A stretch of 64,000 bases of DNA from Novosphingobium sp. G106. GTDB taxonomy: Bacteria; Pseudomonadota; Alphaproteobacteria; Sphingomonadales; Sphingomonadaceae. A model generated the notes under the pieces. The model did not search any database. It was not told the origin of the DNA and saw only the letters and a program-made list of their open reading frames with translations. This document shows positions 49,195 through 58,011 of this stretch, one piece after another; the stretch's first letter is position 1, and every line of letters begins with the position of its first letter. Both the position numbers and the translations under genes were made by a program. The stretch is from contig NZ_JAHOOZ010000001.1 of assembly GCF_019075875.1 (NCBI RefSeq), positions 2,418,001 to 2,482,000 of the forward strand, given 5' to 3'.

Positions 49195-50256
49195 TCAGCC
49201 CGTCACTTCCAGCACCATGTTCGTCGGCGTCTCCGAGGCGCGGCGGACATGGGTGAAACCCGCCTCGTTCAGCACCGCGGTCAGCCGCTTCTCGCCCGCC
49301 TGCGCGCCTAGGCCGAGCCCGATGTCCTGCGCCAGCGAGGCGGGCGTGCAGACCGTGGTCGAGAACGCATAGAAGATCTGGCCGATCGGATTCATGTTAT
49401 CGGCCATGGCGTCGCCGGCAATCGGCTCGACCAACATGAAAGTGCCGCCCGGCGACAGCGTCGAGCGGATGTGCCGCGCCGCGCCCACCGGATCGCCCAT
49501 GTCGTGCAGCGCGTCGAAGATGCAGGCGAAGTCAAAGCCCTCGCCTGGATAGTCCTGCGCCATCGCGACGTGGAACGCGGCATTGGTCACGCCCGCCTCC
49601 GCAGCCCGGGCGCGCGCCTGCTCGATCGAGGGGGCGTGGAAGTCGAAGCCGTGGAAGGTGGATTGGGGATAGGCCTGCGCCATCAGCACGGTCGAGGAGC
49701 CATGGCCACAGCCGATATCGGCCACTTTCGCTCCGGCCTTGAGCTTTGCTTCGACACCGTTCAGCGAAGGAATCCAGCTCTCGACCAAGTTGACCGCGTA
49801 GCCCGGGCGGAAGAAGCGGTCGACGCCGCGGAAGCAGCAGGGCGTCTGGTCGCTCCATGGCCGGCCCTTGCCCGACTTGAACGTCTCGACCGCCTGGGCG
49901 TGCGCCTCGTACTGCGAGACCACGGATTCGAAGAAGCCCTGCATGCAGGCCGGCTGCCCTTCGCGGGTGAAGACCAGAGCCTGTTCGGGGCTGAGCGAGA
50001 AGGTCTCGTCCTCCCCGTGCAACGTGACGTAGCCCGCAGCCGACATCGAGCCGAGCCATTGGCGCAAATACTTGCGATTGTATCCGGTTTTCGCCGCGAG
50101 CTGATCTGCCGTCAGCCGCCCGGCCCCGTCGAGCGCGGCGAAGACACCGGCCTGGTCGCCGATGTAGGACAGGAACAGACTGAGCGCGCCGGCGACATCG
50201 CCGATCACCTTGCCGATGAGTTCGTTGAGTTTGGTTTCGTCGAAGTCTTCCGCCAT
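49195..50256 (-). CDS. SAM-dependent methyltransferase with N-terminal winged-helix domain
   Basis: 353 aa. An N-terminal winged-helix/dimerisation domain (ADQLAAKTGYNRKYLRQWLGSM, near 50-70) is followed by a class I Rossmann methyltransferase with AKVADIGCGHGSS near 175-187, an acidic end of strand 2 (FHGFDF) and CIFDALHDMGDP. The architecture matches Rv2258c-like methyltransferases. The ATG is preceded by GGAGGAAAT. The acceptor is unknown. Confidence 0.87.
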   Translation of the reverse strand: MAEDFDETKLNELIGKVIGDVAGALSLFLSYIGDQAGVFAALDGAGRLTADQLAAKTGYNRKYLRQWLGSMSAAGYVTLHGEDETFSLSPEQALVFTREGQPACMQGFFESVVSQYEAHAQAVETFKSGKGRPWSDQTPCCFRGVDRFFRPGYAVNLVESWIPSLNGVEAKLKAGAKVADIGCGHGSSTVLMAQAYPQSTFHGFDFHAPSIEQARARAAEAGVTNAAFHVAMAQDYPGEGFDFACIFDALHDMGDPVGAARHIRSTLSPGGTFMLVEPIAGDAMADNMNPIGQIFYAFSTTVCTPASLAQDIGLGLGAQAGEKRLTAVLNEAGFTHVRRASETPTNMVLEVTG

Positions 50257-50386
50257 GATTTCCTCCTGTGGCCGGCACGTTGCGACGGGTTGGAGTCGGT
50301 ATTCGGAATGGACCCGAACCTATCACGAAACGGGATCGCCACCGAACCACCGAATTAGGCCTTGAACTTTGATCGCGGCCTGCAAT

Positions 50387-50406
50387 GGTGCGCTCCGGAT
50401 CGCACC
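50387..50406 (+). promoter_or_regulatory. Inverted repeat in front of the MFS gene
   Basis: GGTGCG-CTCCGGAT-CGCACC (50387-50406) is a perfect 6-8-6 inverted repeat 29 bp upstream of the MFS ATG. It could be an operator or leader hairpin. The rest of the 179-bp divergent gap shows nothing specific. Confidence 0.35.
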
Positions 50407-50435
50407 AAGCAAGCGACCGCTAGGGAGAAGCGGGA

Positions 50436-51668
50436 ATGATGGACCAGGCCCAGCAAGCGGCAACAACGGCGCCGGGATTGAGCATCGGCGAGAAAGTCGT
50501 AGTTCTGATGGGCGGCGTCGTCGCGGGCATGTCGCTGACCGTGCTCAACCCGGTTCTGCCGTCGATCGAGAAGGCACTGGCACACACGCCGACGGATCAG
50601 ATGCTGGTCAAGCAGCTGTTTGGCGCGGTCACCCTGGCCATGGTCGCCGGAGCGCCGCTCGGCGGTTTCCTCGTCGCGAAGCTTGGCATGCGCCGATTGC
50701 TCCTCATCGCCTCGCTGGTCTTCGCGATCGGGGGGAGTTCCGGCTTCTTCATGTCGAGCCTGCCGATGCTGCTGGTCTCGCGCCTGTTCGTCGGCCTCAG
50801 CGCAGCCTGCATCCAGGTCATGGCGCTCACCCTCGTCAACACACGCCTGAGCGGGGCCGGCCGGGCCAAATGGATGGGGCTGCATGTCGCGATCGCGACG
50901 CTGTTCTCGCTGGCGATCTTCCCCTTGAGCGGCTTCCTCGGCGACATCAGCTGGCGGTTGCCGTTCCTCGAGCATCTCTTCGGCCTGGTGGTCTTCGCCG
51001 CGATCCTGGTCAGTCCGCTCAGCGAGGTTCCGCAGCAACCGCGCTCCGCAGCCGCAGGTCTGGCGAGCGAATCCATCTTCAAATGGATGCCTTGGCACTA
51101 TGTCGCGCTCACCCTGTTCACCGGCGCGATCACTTTCCTGCCGACGATCTATTCACCGTTCCTGTTCCGCGACAAGTTCGGGCTCCAGCCTTCGGGCATC
51201 GGCATGATCATGCTGGCCAGCGCGCTGATCGGCGGCCTGTCCGCCATGTTCTACGGCAAGGCGATGCGCTATCTTTCGGTCCACGCCGCCTTTCTCGTCG
51301 CCTTCGGGCTGGCCGCCACGGGCATGCTGATCGCCGCGCTGGCGGCGAGCCTGCCGGTCATGGTCGGCGGCTTCATCCTCTATGGCCTGGGCAATGCCTG
51401 GTTCGTGCCCAACGTCATGACCTCGCTCGGCGGCAAGGTGCTGCCCCACCAGCAGGCGCGTGCCGCCGGCCTGGTGAAGATGGGCCAGTTCCTTTCGACT
51501 CCGCTCTGCGTGCTGCTGGTCGAGCCCTATGCGCGGCAGTTCGGCGCCTATACCGTCATGCTGCTGGCCTGCGGCATGGCGAGCTTCATTTTCCTCCTGA
51601 TGCTAGGCCGCATGATCACACTGGGCAAAAACGGCCTTGCGGCGCCAGCGCAGGTGGCAGGCCACTGA
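50436..51668 (+). CDS. Major facilitator superfamily transporter
   Basis: 410 aa with about 12 hydrophobic helices. The loop 2-3 motif is GAPLGGFLVAKLGMRRLLL, and LFVGLSAACIQVMALTLVNTRLSGAGR is in the first half. It looks like a drug/proton antiporter or general permease. RBS TAGGGAGAAG precedes the start. It is followed by an MDR reductase gene 62 bp downstream, which may share its transcript. Confidence 0.87.
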   Translation: MMDQAQQAATTAPGLSIGEKVVVLMGGVVAGMSLTVLNPVLPSIEKALAHTPTDQMLVKQLFGAVTLAMVAGAPLGGFLVAKLGMRRLLLIASLVFAIGGSSGFFMSSLPMLLVSRLFVGLSAACIQVMALTLVNTRLSGAGRAKWMGLHVAIATLFSLAIFPLSGFLGDISWRLPFLEHLFGLVVFAAILVSPLSEVPQQPRSAAAGLASESIFKWMPWHYVALTLFTGAITFLPTIYSPFLFRDKFGLQPSGIGMIMLASALIGGLSAMFYGKAMRYLSVHAAFLVAFGLAATGMLIAALAASLPVMVGGFILYGLGNAWFVPNVMTSLGGKVLPHQQARAAGLVKMGQFLSTPLCVLLVEPYARQFGAYTVMLLACGMASFIFLLMLGRMITLGKNGLAAPAQVAGH

Positions 51669-51730
51669 TCGCGGCTTGATCCCCGCCGCGCGGCATGATC
51701 AATCCCTTGGTGAGAGGGAGAACGCCTTAC

Positions 51731-52861
51731 ATGATCGCCAACCTGCCCAGCCACGGAACCCGGCTGCTTTCGACACTCGGCGCCGACGGAACGCTGCGTC
51801 TCGGCCTGGCCGAGCTCCCGGTCGACCAGCCAGGCGAAGACGAGGTGGTCATGCGGCTGGAAGCGGTGCCGATCAACCCATCGGATCTCATGACACTACT
51901 TGCCGCGGGCAACCCGGCCGACGGCCAGTTCAGCGCAGGCGAAGTGGCCATTCCACTCCCGCCCGAGGCCCTTCCCGCCTACGCCGGGCGCGTCGGCGCG
52001 CCGCTCGAACCCGGGCTTGCCGGCGCGGGCACGGTCGTTGCCGCGGGCAGGAACTGCGAGCAGATGATCGGCCAACAGGTGACGGCGCTGTCGCTGCGGC
52101 GCGGGACTTTCGGGCAATATGCCACGGTCTCGACCGGCGAGTTCGCACCGCTGCCCGCCGGCACCTCGCCGCGCGACGGCGCCGACGCCTTCTGCAACCC
52201 GATGACCGCGCTCGCCATTGCCGAGACCGTGCGGCTCGATGGCCACAAGGCGGTGGTCCATACCGCCGCCGCCTCGAACCTCGGGCGCATGCTCGTCGCG
52301 ATCTGCCGCGAGGACGGCATTCCGCTGGTCAATGTCGTGCGCCGCGCCGAGCAGGCGCAGATCCTCGCCGATCTGGGCGCCGAACATATCTGCAATTCCT
52401 CCGCCCCCGATTTCGCCGCGCAACTGCGCGCCGCGATCGCGGCGACCGGCGCGACGATCGCCTTCGACGCGATCGGCGGCGGCGATACGCCGGGCATGCT
52501 GATGGAAGCGATGGAGGACGTGGCCGCCGCGCAGATGGGCTTCTACAGCCCCTACGGCTCGATGACGCTGACCCAGGTCAACATCTACGGCCACCTCGAT
52601 GTCTCGCCGACCGTGCTTCACAACGAGCGTTACGGCATGCTCTGGTCGGTCAACAACTGGGCCCTGCCGCAAACCATCGGCCGAGTCGGGCCCGAGCGGG
52701 CGGCCGCGATGCAGGCGCGCGTGCTCGCGGGGCTCAAGACCACTTTCGCCAGCCACTACACCCGCGAGATCTCGCTGGCCGAGGCGCTCGAGCGCGACAC
52801 GATGCTGGCCTACGCGCGAATGGCGACGGGCGAGAAGTTCCTGATCAATCCGACGCTCTGA
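51731..52861 (+). CDS. MDR-family (zinc-free) NADPH oxidoreductase
   Basis: 376 aa from ATG 51731. The N-terminal GroES-like part has VPINPSDLMTLLA, then EPGLAGAGTVVAAG. The Rossmann part has AVVHTAAASNLGRMLVAICRE in place of a simple GxGxxG. The zinc-ligand cysteine cluster of alcohol dehydrogenases is absent, as in quinone or enoyl-thioester reductases. It would reduce an activated double bond. It may be co-transcribed with the MFS gene. Confidence 0.83.
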   Translation: MIANLPSHGTRLLSTLGADGTLRLGLAELPVDQPGEDEVVMRLEAVPINPSDLMTLLAAGNPADGQFSAGEVAIPLPPEALPAYAGRVGAPLEPGLAGAGTVVAAGRNCEQMIGQQVTALSLRRGTFGQYATVSTGEFAPLPAGTSPRDGADAFCNPMTALAIAETVRLDGHKAVVHTAAASNLGRMLVAICREDGIPLVNVVRRAEQAQILADLGAEHICNSSAPDFAAQLRAAIAATGATIAFDAIGGGDTPGMLMEAMEDVAAAQMGFYSPYGSMTLTQVNIYGHLDVSPTVLHNERYGMLWSVNNWALPQTIGRVGPERAAAMQARVLAGLKTTFASHYTREISLAEALERDTMLAYARMATGEKFLINPTL

Positions 52862-52907
52862 ACGAGATCACCCTACACGTCGCAGGAAAGCTTCGCCCCC
52901 GCTTTCC

Positions 52908-53010
52908 CCGTCGCCCCTGCGAAGGCAGCGGCCCGACCGACATCTCCTCATCGCGCCCTCGGTGGCCGGACGTGAGCTTGCTTGGGCCCCTGCCTTCGCA
53001 GGGGCGACGG
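52908..53010. repeat. Inverted pair of palindromic extragenic repeats
   Basis: The 27-bp arms at 52908-52934 and 52984-53010 are reverse complements with one mismatch (21 bp perfect: CCGTCGCCCCTGCGAAGGCAG and its complement). They enclose a 49-bp spacer between the MDR reductase and TetR genes. This looks like a BIME-type pair of REP elements common in sphingomonad genomes. It may also terminate both convergent transcripts. Confidence 0.7.
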
Positions 53011-53031
53011 CTGTTGGGAAGGTTCAAGCCT

Positions 53032-53703
53032 TCACTTTTCCTCGTTGGCCATGATGCCGTCGATGACGAAGCCCGCGATCGCATCGCGGATTTCTTCGTC
53101 GGTGGCCATGTCCGCAGGAAACAGCCAGTCCTTGAACATCAGGCTGGCGAGCACGGCGACGAAGGACACGCGCACCATCAGCTTGGGATCGACCGGCACG
53201 CTGTCCCCCATCCGGCTGGTCATCGTCTTGGCGCCTTGCTCGAAATAGGCGCGCAGGCCTTCCATGTCGCTGACCGGATTGGTCGCCTCGGGCGAATAGG
53301 CGGTGGCGACGATCAACGACATGAACATGCGTGAATGCTGCGCCATGAAGTCCTGCAACTCGTTGATATAGCGGCGCGCCATGTCGCGCATCGTCTGCGT
53401 GTCGCCGAGCGGGCCCTGGTTTGCCTCATGGAAGGCAACGAGATGGCGGTTGAGCGGCTTGAAGATGGCCGCGCGGAACAGCTCCTGCTTCGATCCGTAG
53501 AACCGGAAGATCTGCGCTTCGGTGACTTCGGCCCGGCGGGCGATGGCGGCGGTAGTGGCTCCAGCATAGCCGGCGAGCTCGAACTCTTCAGCCGCGGCAT
53601 CGAGGATGCGATCGGCGACTTCTTCCGACGAGCGACGCTTGCGCCGCGGCTGCTCCTGCTCTGCGGCCATGGTCGCGTCCTCGGTCATCCGGCCTTTCGC
53701 CAC
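53032..53703 (-). CDS. TetR-family transcriptional regulator
   Basis: 223 aa from GTG 53703, preceded by GGGGAG; a TTG at 53724 and an ATG at 53688 are alternatives. The N-terminal HTH reads ADRILDAAAEEFELAGYAGATTAAIARRAEVTEAQIFRFYGSK (near 30-70). The ligand-binding domain is all helical. A 14-bp inverted repeat 27 bp upstream of the start is a good autoregulatory operator. Targets beyond itself, perhaps HtpX or the MDR gene, are not known. Confidence 0.88.
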   Translation of the reverse strand: MAKGRMTEDATMAAEQEQPRRKRRSSEEVADRILDAAAEEFELAGYAGATTAAIARRAEVTEAQIFRFYGSKQELFRAAIFKPLNRHLVAFHEANQGPLGDTQTMRDMARRYINELQDFMAQHSRMFMSLIVATAYSPEATNPVSDMEGLRAYFEQGAKTMTSRMGDSVPVDPKLMVRVSFVAVLASLMFKDWLFPADMATDEEIRDAIAGFVIDGIMANEEK

Positions 53704-53729
53704 CTGGTTCTCCCCGTTCGCCAAGAAAG

Positions 53730-53743
53730 ATAGTCTGTACTAT
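53730..53743. promoter_or_regulatory. Probable TetR operator
   Basis: ATAGT-CTGT-ACTAT is a perfect 5-4-5 inverted repeat in the 135-bp divergent gap between the TetR gene and htpX. Its place would overlap the TetR promoter. Confidence 0.5.
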
Positions 53744-53838
53744 TCGCGCGCGGCGCTGCCAAGTTCAGCGCTGCGAAACGCGTTGAAACTTAGGCTGGGC
53801 TTCCTAGATTCGCTGCGGATGATCGGGAGTTTCTCACA

Positions 53839-54723
53839 GTGAACGGAATGAAGACGGCCATGCTGCTGGCGGCGCTGACGGCGCTGTTCATGGCGCTCGG
53901 CTATATGTTCGGCGGTACGGGCGGCGCAACGATCGCACTGATCTTCGCGGCGGGCATGAACCTGCTCACCTACTGGAATGCCGACAAGCTGGTCCTGCGG
54001 ATGCACCACGCGCGCGAGGTCGACGCGGCCAGCGCGCCCGAGTTCTACGGGCTCGTGGCGGAGCTTGCCCGCCGCGCGGCGATCCCGATGCCCAGGGTCT
54101 ACCTGGTCGACGATCCCAGCCCCAACGCCTTTGCCACCGGCCGCAACCCGGAGAATGCCGCGGTGGCAGCGACGACTGGCCTGCTGTCGATGCTGAGCCA
54201 CGAGGAAGTCGCCGGCGTCATGGCGCACGAGCTCGGCCATGTCCGCAACCGCGACACCTTGATTATGACCATGGTCGCGACGATCGCCGGCGCCATTTCG
54301 ATGATCGCCAATTTCGGCCTGTTCTTCGGCCACGGCGAAAACCGGCCCAACCCGCTGGTGGCGATTCTGGCGGTCTTCATGGCGCCCTTTGCGGCGATGA
54401 TCGTGCAGATGGCGATCAGCCGCACGCGCGAATTCGGGGCGGACCGTGCCGGTGCCGAGATCAGCGGCAATCCCCGCGCGCTTGCCTCGGCGTTGGCCAA
54501 GATCGCCGGGCCGGCGCAGCGCATGCCGAGCGCGGCATCGCAGGGCAATCCCGCGGCGGCGCAGCTGTATATCGTGCCGACGCAGGTGTCCGAGCTGTTC
54601 TCGACACACCCGGCGACCGAAAAGCGCATTGCCGCGCTGATGGCGCTGGAGGGCACGCCGACAGCCGCCCCAGCCCCGCAGCCCGTACGGCGTTCGGCGC
54701 TCGATCCCAACCGGACGCGTTGA
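53839..54723 (+). CDS. htpX: HtpX-family membrane metalloprotease
   Basis: 294 aa from GTG 53839, preceded by GGGAG at nine bases; ATG 53848 is the alternative. Two N-terminal membrane helices ([20 protein letters not shown] and the next) are followed by the zinc site in [13 protein letters not shown] near residue 130, two further helices and a third-ligand region [12 protein letters not shown]. It degrades misfolded inner-membrane proteins with FtsH. The C-terminus is slightly extended. It is convergent with and directly abuts the amidohydrolase stop. Confidence 0.93.
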   Translation: MNGMKTAMLLAALTALFMALGYMFGGTGGATIALIFAAGMNLLTYWNADKLVLRMHHAREVDAASAPEFYGLVAELARRAAIPMPRVYLVDDPSPNAFATGRNPENAAVAATTGLLSMLSHEEVAGVMAHELGHVRNRDTLIMTMVATIAGAISMIANFGLFFGHGENRPNPLVAILAVFMAPFAAMIVQMAISRTREFGADRAGAEISGNPRALASALAKIAGPAQRMPSAASQGNPAAAQLYIVPTQVSELFSTHPATEKRIAALMALEGTPTAAPAPQPVRRSALDPNRTR

Positions 54724-55689
54724 TCAGATTCGGTAGGTTTCCGCCGCGGTGCCGCGGAACAGGCGGTCCTTCTCGTCCTCGGAATAGTCCTTAGCGATGA
54801 GCTTAAACGCGTTCCAGGTCGCGCCGTAGCTGGCGGCGGCCTTGTCGGGCGGGAAGTTGCTTTCGAACATCGCGCGCGTCGGGCCGAAGGCGGCGATGCA
54901 GGTCTCGACGAGCGGCCGCCATTGCCGCGCCAGGTCTTCCGAACGCCCATTCCCTGTGCCGGCGGGGATAGGGCCCGTCAGGTCCATGCCCATGCCGCCG
55001 AGCTTGACCCGAACATTGGGCCGCCGCGCCAGTTCGGCAATGGCCGAATCCCATGCGGCGCGATCGTCGCCCAGCGGCGTGCCGACGTGGTCGAGCACGA
55101 TAGCCAGATCGGGCAGTGCATCGGCCAACGCGATGAGTTCGGGCAGCTGGCTGTGGACGCACCAGACGTCGAGGCTGAGATCGAGCTCCGCCAAAACCCG
55201 GGCGCCCTCGCGGAAGTCGGGCCGGAGCATCATGCCCTTCAGCACGGGATCGCAGGGAAAGCCGAACAGGCCAGCTTCGTTGTATACCAGAGGCATGCGA
55301 ATGCCGCGGAAGCGCTCGCCGGCAACTGCCATATGCGCCTCCAGCACGGGCCGCACGCGCGCTCCGAGCGTGAGGTCGGCGCTGCCGACGATGCGATGGG
55401 CATAGCGCGCGGGACCGTAGTTGCCGCTGGCGCTCATCGCCGCGATGCCGGTGACGAATTCGGTCTCGCCGACGCAGGCGAGCTCCGGCGACGCATCCTG
55501 ACGGTACATCTGGCCGCATTCGACGAAGACCGAATGCGTTATATTGTGCCCCGCGGCCGCGACCATCGTCAGGCATTCGGGAAAAAGGAAGTGCTGGGCG
55601 GCGCCCGTCTTCGGCCGGATATCCCAGAAGTGGAGGTGCGGATCGATGATCGGTCGCTCAGGCTCTAGCGCTATTTCCTCGCCGGTCAT
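54724..55689 (-). CDS. Amidohydrolase family protein (ACMSD/PDC-hydrolase type)
   Basis: 321 aa from ATG 55689; the open frame upstream is not family sequence. Metal-site motifs are IIDPHLHFWD (HxH) near residue 18, RGIRMPL, CVHSQLPEL, LDHVGTPL with a further histidine, and a late aspartate/serine region MFESNFPPD. This is the TIM-barrel type of lactonases and decarboxylases acting on aromatic breakdown products. It is divergent from the second Rieske oxygenase, so both may serve the same pathway. Confidence 0.85.
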   Translation of the reverse strand: MTGEEIALEPERPIIDPHLHFWDIRPKTGAAQHFLFPECLTMVAAAGHNITHSVFVECGQMYRQDASPELACVGETEFVTGIAAMSASGNYGPARYAHRIVGSADLTLGARVRPVLEAHMAVAGERFRGIRMPLVYNEAGLFGFPCDPVLKGMMLRPDFREGARVLAELDLSLDVWCVHSQLPELIALADALPDLAIVLDHVGTPLGDDRAAWDSAIAELARRPNVRVKLGGMGMDLTGPIPAGTGNGRSEDLARQWRPLVETCIAAFGPTRAMFESNFPPDKAAASYGATWNAFKLIAKDYSEDEKDRLFRGTAAETYRI

Positions 55690-55831
55690 GTTCGGCACTC
55701 CCGTTCGCTTCGCCTTGGCGATAAATGGGCGGCACGCTGGCGTCAAAGCCCGGGTTGAGAGGCGGAATGGGCTGTGGCACAGTCCCGCCGGATGTTCGGA
55801 AGTCGACTCCCCCATTGCTTAGACGGGGGGG

Positions 55832-55857
55832 GTGTTGTACATTTGTTCAGCAGAACA
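55832..55857 (+). promoter_or_regulatory. Operator-like sites in front of the second Rieske oxygenase
   Basis: The perfect inverted repeat TGTTC-AGCA-GAACA (55844-55857) lies 20 bp upstream of the GTG start. Next to it, GTGTTGTAC (55832-55840) is the reverse complement of GTACAACAC found in front of the flavin reductase (4175-4183). Confidence 0.4.
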
Positions 55858-55877
55858 CGAATCTAAGAGGTGTGGGA

Positions 55878-57329
55878 GTGCTTAAATCAGCTGACACGGG
55901 CCTGCGGGCCGTTCCGTTCCCCATGGACGACCCGGAGCGCGTTCCGGCACAGCGCTATTACGATCCGGAATTCTACCAGATGGAGTTGGATCACTTCTGG
56001 CCGCACGTCTGGCAGATGGCCTGCCGGCTCGAACAGATCCCCGACGAAGGCGATTGGATCGAATACAGCAACGTCGGCAAGTCGATCATCATCGTCAATA
56101 CCGGCGCCGGCGGCATCAAGGCCTATCACAATGCCTGCCGCCACCGCGGCGTGCCGATCGCCGGCATGCCCAAAGCCGGTGAACTGGGCACGGCCGATCA
56201 CGGCAACTGCAAGCAGTCGGGCTTCGTCTGCCCGTTCCACGGCTGGCGCTTCGACATGCATGGCGAGAATACGCTCGTCTATGGCAAGCAGCTGTTCTCC
56301 GAGCATCAGCTCCAGCACGCCGATCTCAACCTGGTTCCGTGCCGCACCGAGATCGCGATCGGCGCCGTCTGGATCAACTTCGACAACGAGGCGCCGTCGG
56401 TGCGCGACAGTATCGGTCCGCTGATCGACCGGCTCGAGGCCCACAACGTCCACAAGCTCCGCACGGAATGGTGCTTCGGGACGGTGCTGCCGGCAAACTG
56501 GAAGCTCGCCATGGAAGCCTTCATGGAAGGCTATCACGTCATGAAGACGCATCCGCAGCTCTATGCGGCGACGGGCAACATGTACGACGACCGCTACGGC
56601 TCGGGGCACAAGCGCGATCCGAACGAGGATGCGCATGTGCGTAAGGCCTCGGCCGGCGCGACGCTGCGCGAGGCCCTCGATGCCCAGATGCTGAGCATGG
56701 AACTGCTGAGCGAAGGCATGGCCGGCATGCTGCATGCCAAGGAGGTCGAAATCGCCCGCGGGCTGCTGAACGTCGAAGGTCTGCCCGAAGACGTCGGCCA
56801 GGCGATTCCGATGTGGTACGGCATGGTCGCAAACGAGATCACCAAGCAGCTTCAGGCCAGAGGTGAGCCGGTGCCGAACCTATGCGAGGTGATGGTTTCC
56901 GACCCGGTCAATGCGGTGGAGTTTCTCTTCCCGCACTACTTCCTGCTGCCCTACTTCAGCAGCTATTCCGCCTACCGCATCCGCCCGCTTGGCCCGGAAA
57001 GCTGCTTCTTCGAAATCTACTCGCTGACCATGTTCCCCGAGGGTGAAGAGCCGGAGCCGGTGATGGGGGCGACCGTGCTGCCTTACGACAGCGCTGAATT
57101 CCCGCCGATTCCGCGGCAGGACTATTCGAACATCCCGATCAACCAGATCGGCCTGCACGCCAAGGGCTTCGAGTTCATGCGCCTGTCGAAAGACGTGGAG
57201 GGCATGATCAGCAACTACCAGCGGATCCTCGACGGCTACCTCGCCGGCGTGCCGCAGGAGAAGCTCGCCAAGGCAAACCAACTGCTCGGCGGCAACTTCG
57301 ACGGAAAGATCCACGAGTTCGATTTCTGA
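55878..57329 (+). CDS. Rieske non-heme iron oxygenase, large (alpha) subunit
   Basis: 483 aa from GTG 55878, chosen because AAGAGG lies at good distance. The Rieske site is CRHRG and CPFHGWRF (near 100-140). The mononuclear iron site has the two histidines in EGYHVMKTHP near residue 220. It differs clearly from the Rieske oxygenase at 15238, so a second ring or demethylation step is possible. A strong terminator follows. The next gene encodes an NTF2-like protein, the fold of Rieske beta subunits, but on a separate transcript. Confidence 0.9.
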   Translation: MLKSADTGLRAVPFPMDDPERVPAQRYYDPEFYQMELDHFWPHVWQMACRLEQIPDEGDWIEYSNVGKSIIIVNTGAGGIKAYHNACRHRGVPIAGMPKAGELGTADHGNCKQSGFVCPFHGWRFDMHGENTLVYGKQLFSEHQLQHADLNLVPCRTEIAIGAVWINFDNEAPSVRDSIGPLIDRLEAHNVHKLRTEWCFGTVLPANWKLAMEAFMEGYHVMKTHPQLYAATGNMYDDRYGSGHKRDPNEDAHVRKASAGATLREALDAQMLSMELLSEGMAGMLHAKEVEIARGLLNVEGLPEDVGQAIPMWYGMVANEITKQLQARGEPVPNLCEVMVSDPVNAVEFLFPHYFLLPYFSSYSAYRIRPLGPESCFFEIYSLTMFPEGEEPEPVMGATVLPYDSAEFPPIPRQDYSNIPINQIGLHAKGFEFMRLSKDVEGMISNYQRILDGYLAGVPQEKLAKANQLLGGNFDGKIHEFDF

Positions 57330-57353
57330 TCGGTTCGGTCAATCTACCCGAAG

Positions 57354-57386
57354 GGGCTCCGGGACTTCGGTCCCGGGGCCCTTTTT
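57354..57386 (+). terminator. Rho-independent terminator after the second Rieske oxygenase
   Basis: A 12-bp GC-rich stem (57354-57365 with 57370-57381, one G-U pair) with a TTCG tetraloop is followed by TTTTT. It is a textbook terminator, 24 bp past the stop. Confidence 0.9.
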
Positions 57387-57476
57387 CGTTGGAACAAGCG
57401 GGGCCTTGGTGCTCGCAATCGCGATTCAAATGGACGGGAGCGCACTGTATCCTCGCGGCAGGAGAAGGAGCCTGAC

Positions 57477-58007
57477 ATGGACGCAGAGCTGCAGGAAATG
57501 CTCGAACACCACCGGATCCGCAAGGTGCTGGCCGAATACTGCCGCGGATCGGACCGCTGCGACGAGCCGCTGATGGCGAGCGCCTATGCGTCGGACAGCT
57601 GGGACGATCACGGCATCGTCCGCGCGCCGGGCGACGAATTCTCGCGGATCATGTGCGGCATGGTGGCCGATACCACCGAAACTCTGTCGCATTCGCTGGG
57701 CCAGTCGCTGATCACGCTCGACGGCGACGAGGCCGGGGCGGAAACCTATTTCCTGGCCGTCGCCCGCGACACCGCGCCAGACGGCACGCCGATGTGCAAC
57801 CAACTCGGCGGCCGCTTCGTCGACAGGCTAATCCGCGAAGACGGGCGCTGGAAGGTCAAGCACCGGATCGCGGTGCGCGACTGGTCGGTCGCGATCCCGC
57901 TGACCTACGACTGGGAATCGTCGAACACGCTGACGCCGGGGGCGCGCTCGGACGCCGATCCGTCTTACGGCGTCCTGCGCACGCGGCACGGCTTCATGCC
58001 GGCCTAG
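57477..58007 (+). CDS. NTF2-like (SnoaL-type) protein
   Basis: 176 aa alpha-beta barrel of the SnoaL_4/NTF2 type. It starts with ELQEMLEHHRIRKVLAEYCRGSDRCD, then ASDSWDDHGIV and FVDRLIREDGRWKVKHRIAVRDW. An Asp/His pair in WDDHG may be catalytic. The fold is shared with Rieske beta subunits, but a terminator separates it from the oxygenase upstream. Start ATG 57477 follows GGAGAAGGAG. It may be a small isomerase, dehydratase or binding protein. Confidence 0.8.
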   Translation: MDAELQEMLEHHRIRKVLAEYCRGSDRCDEPLMASAYASDSWDDHGIVRAPGDEFSRIMCGMVADTTETLSHSLGQSLITLDGDEAGAETYFLAVARDTAPDGTPMCNQLGGRFVDRLIREDGRWKVKHRIAVRDWSVAIPLTYDWESSNTLTPGARSDADPSYGVLRTRHGFMPA

Positions 58008-58011
58008 ACAC

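Noticed and set aside
55844..55857. TGTTCAGCAGAACA as a LexA (SOS) box
   Set aside because: Alphaproteobacterial LexA boxes are direct repeats GTTC-N7-GTTC; this is an inverted repeat, so a different regulator is likely.
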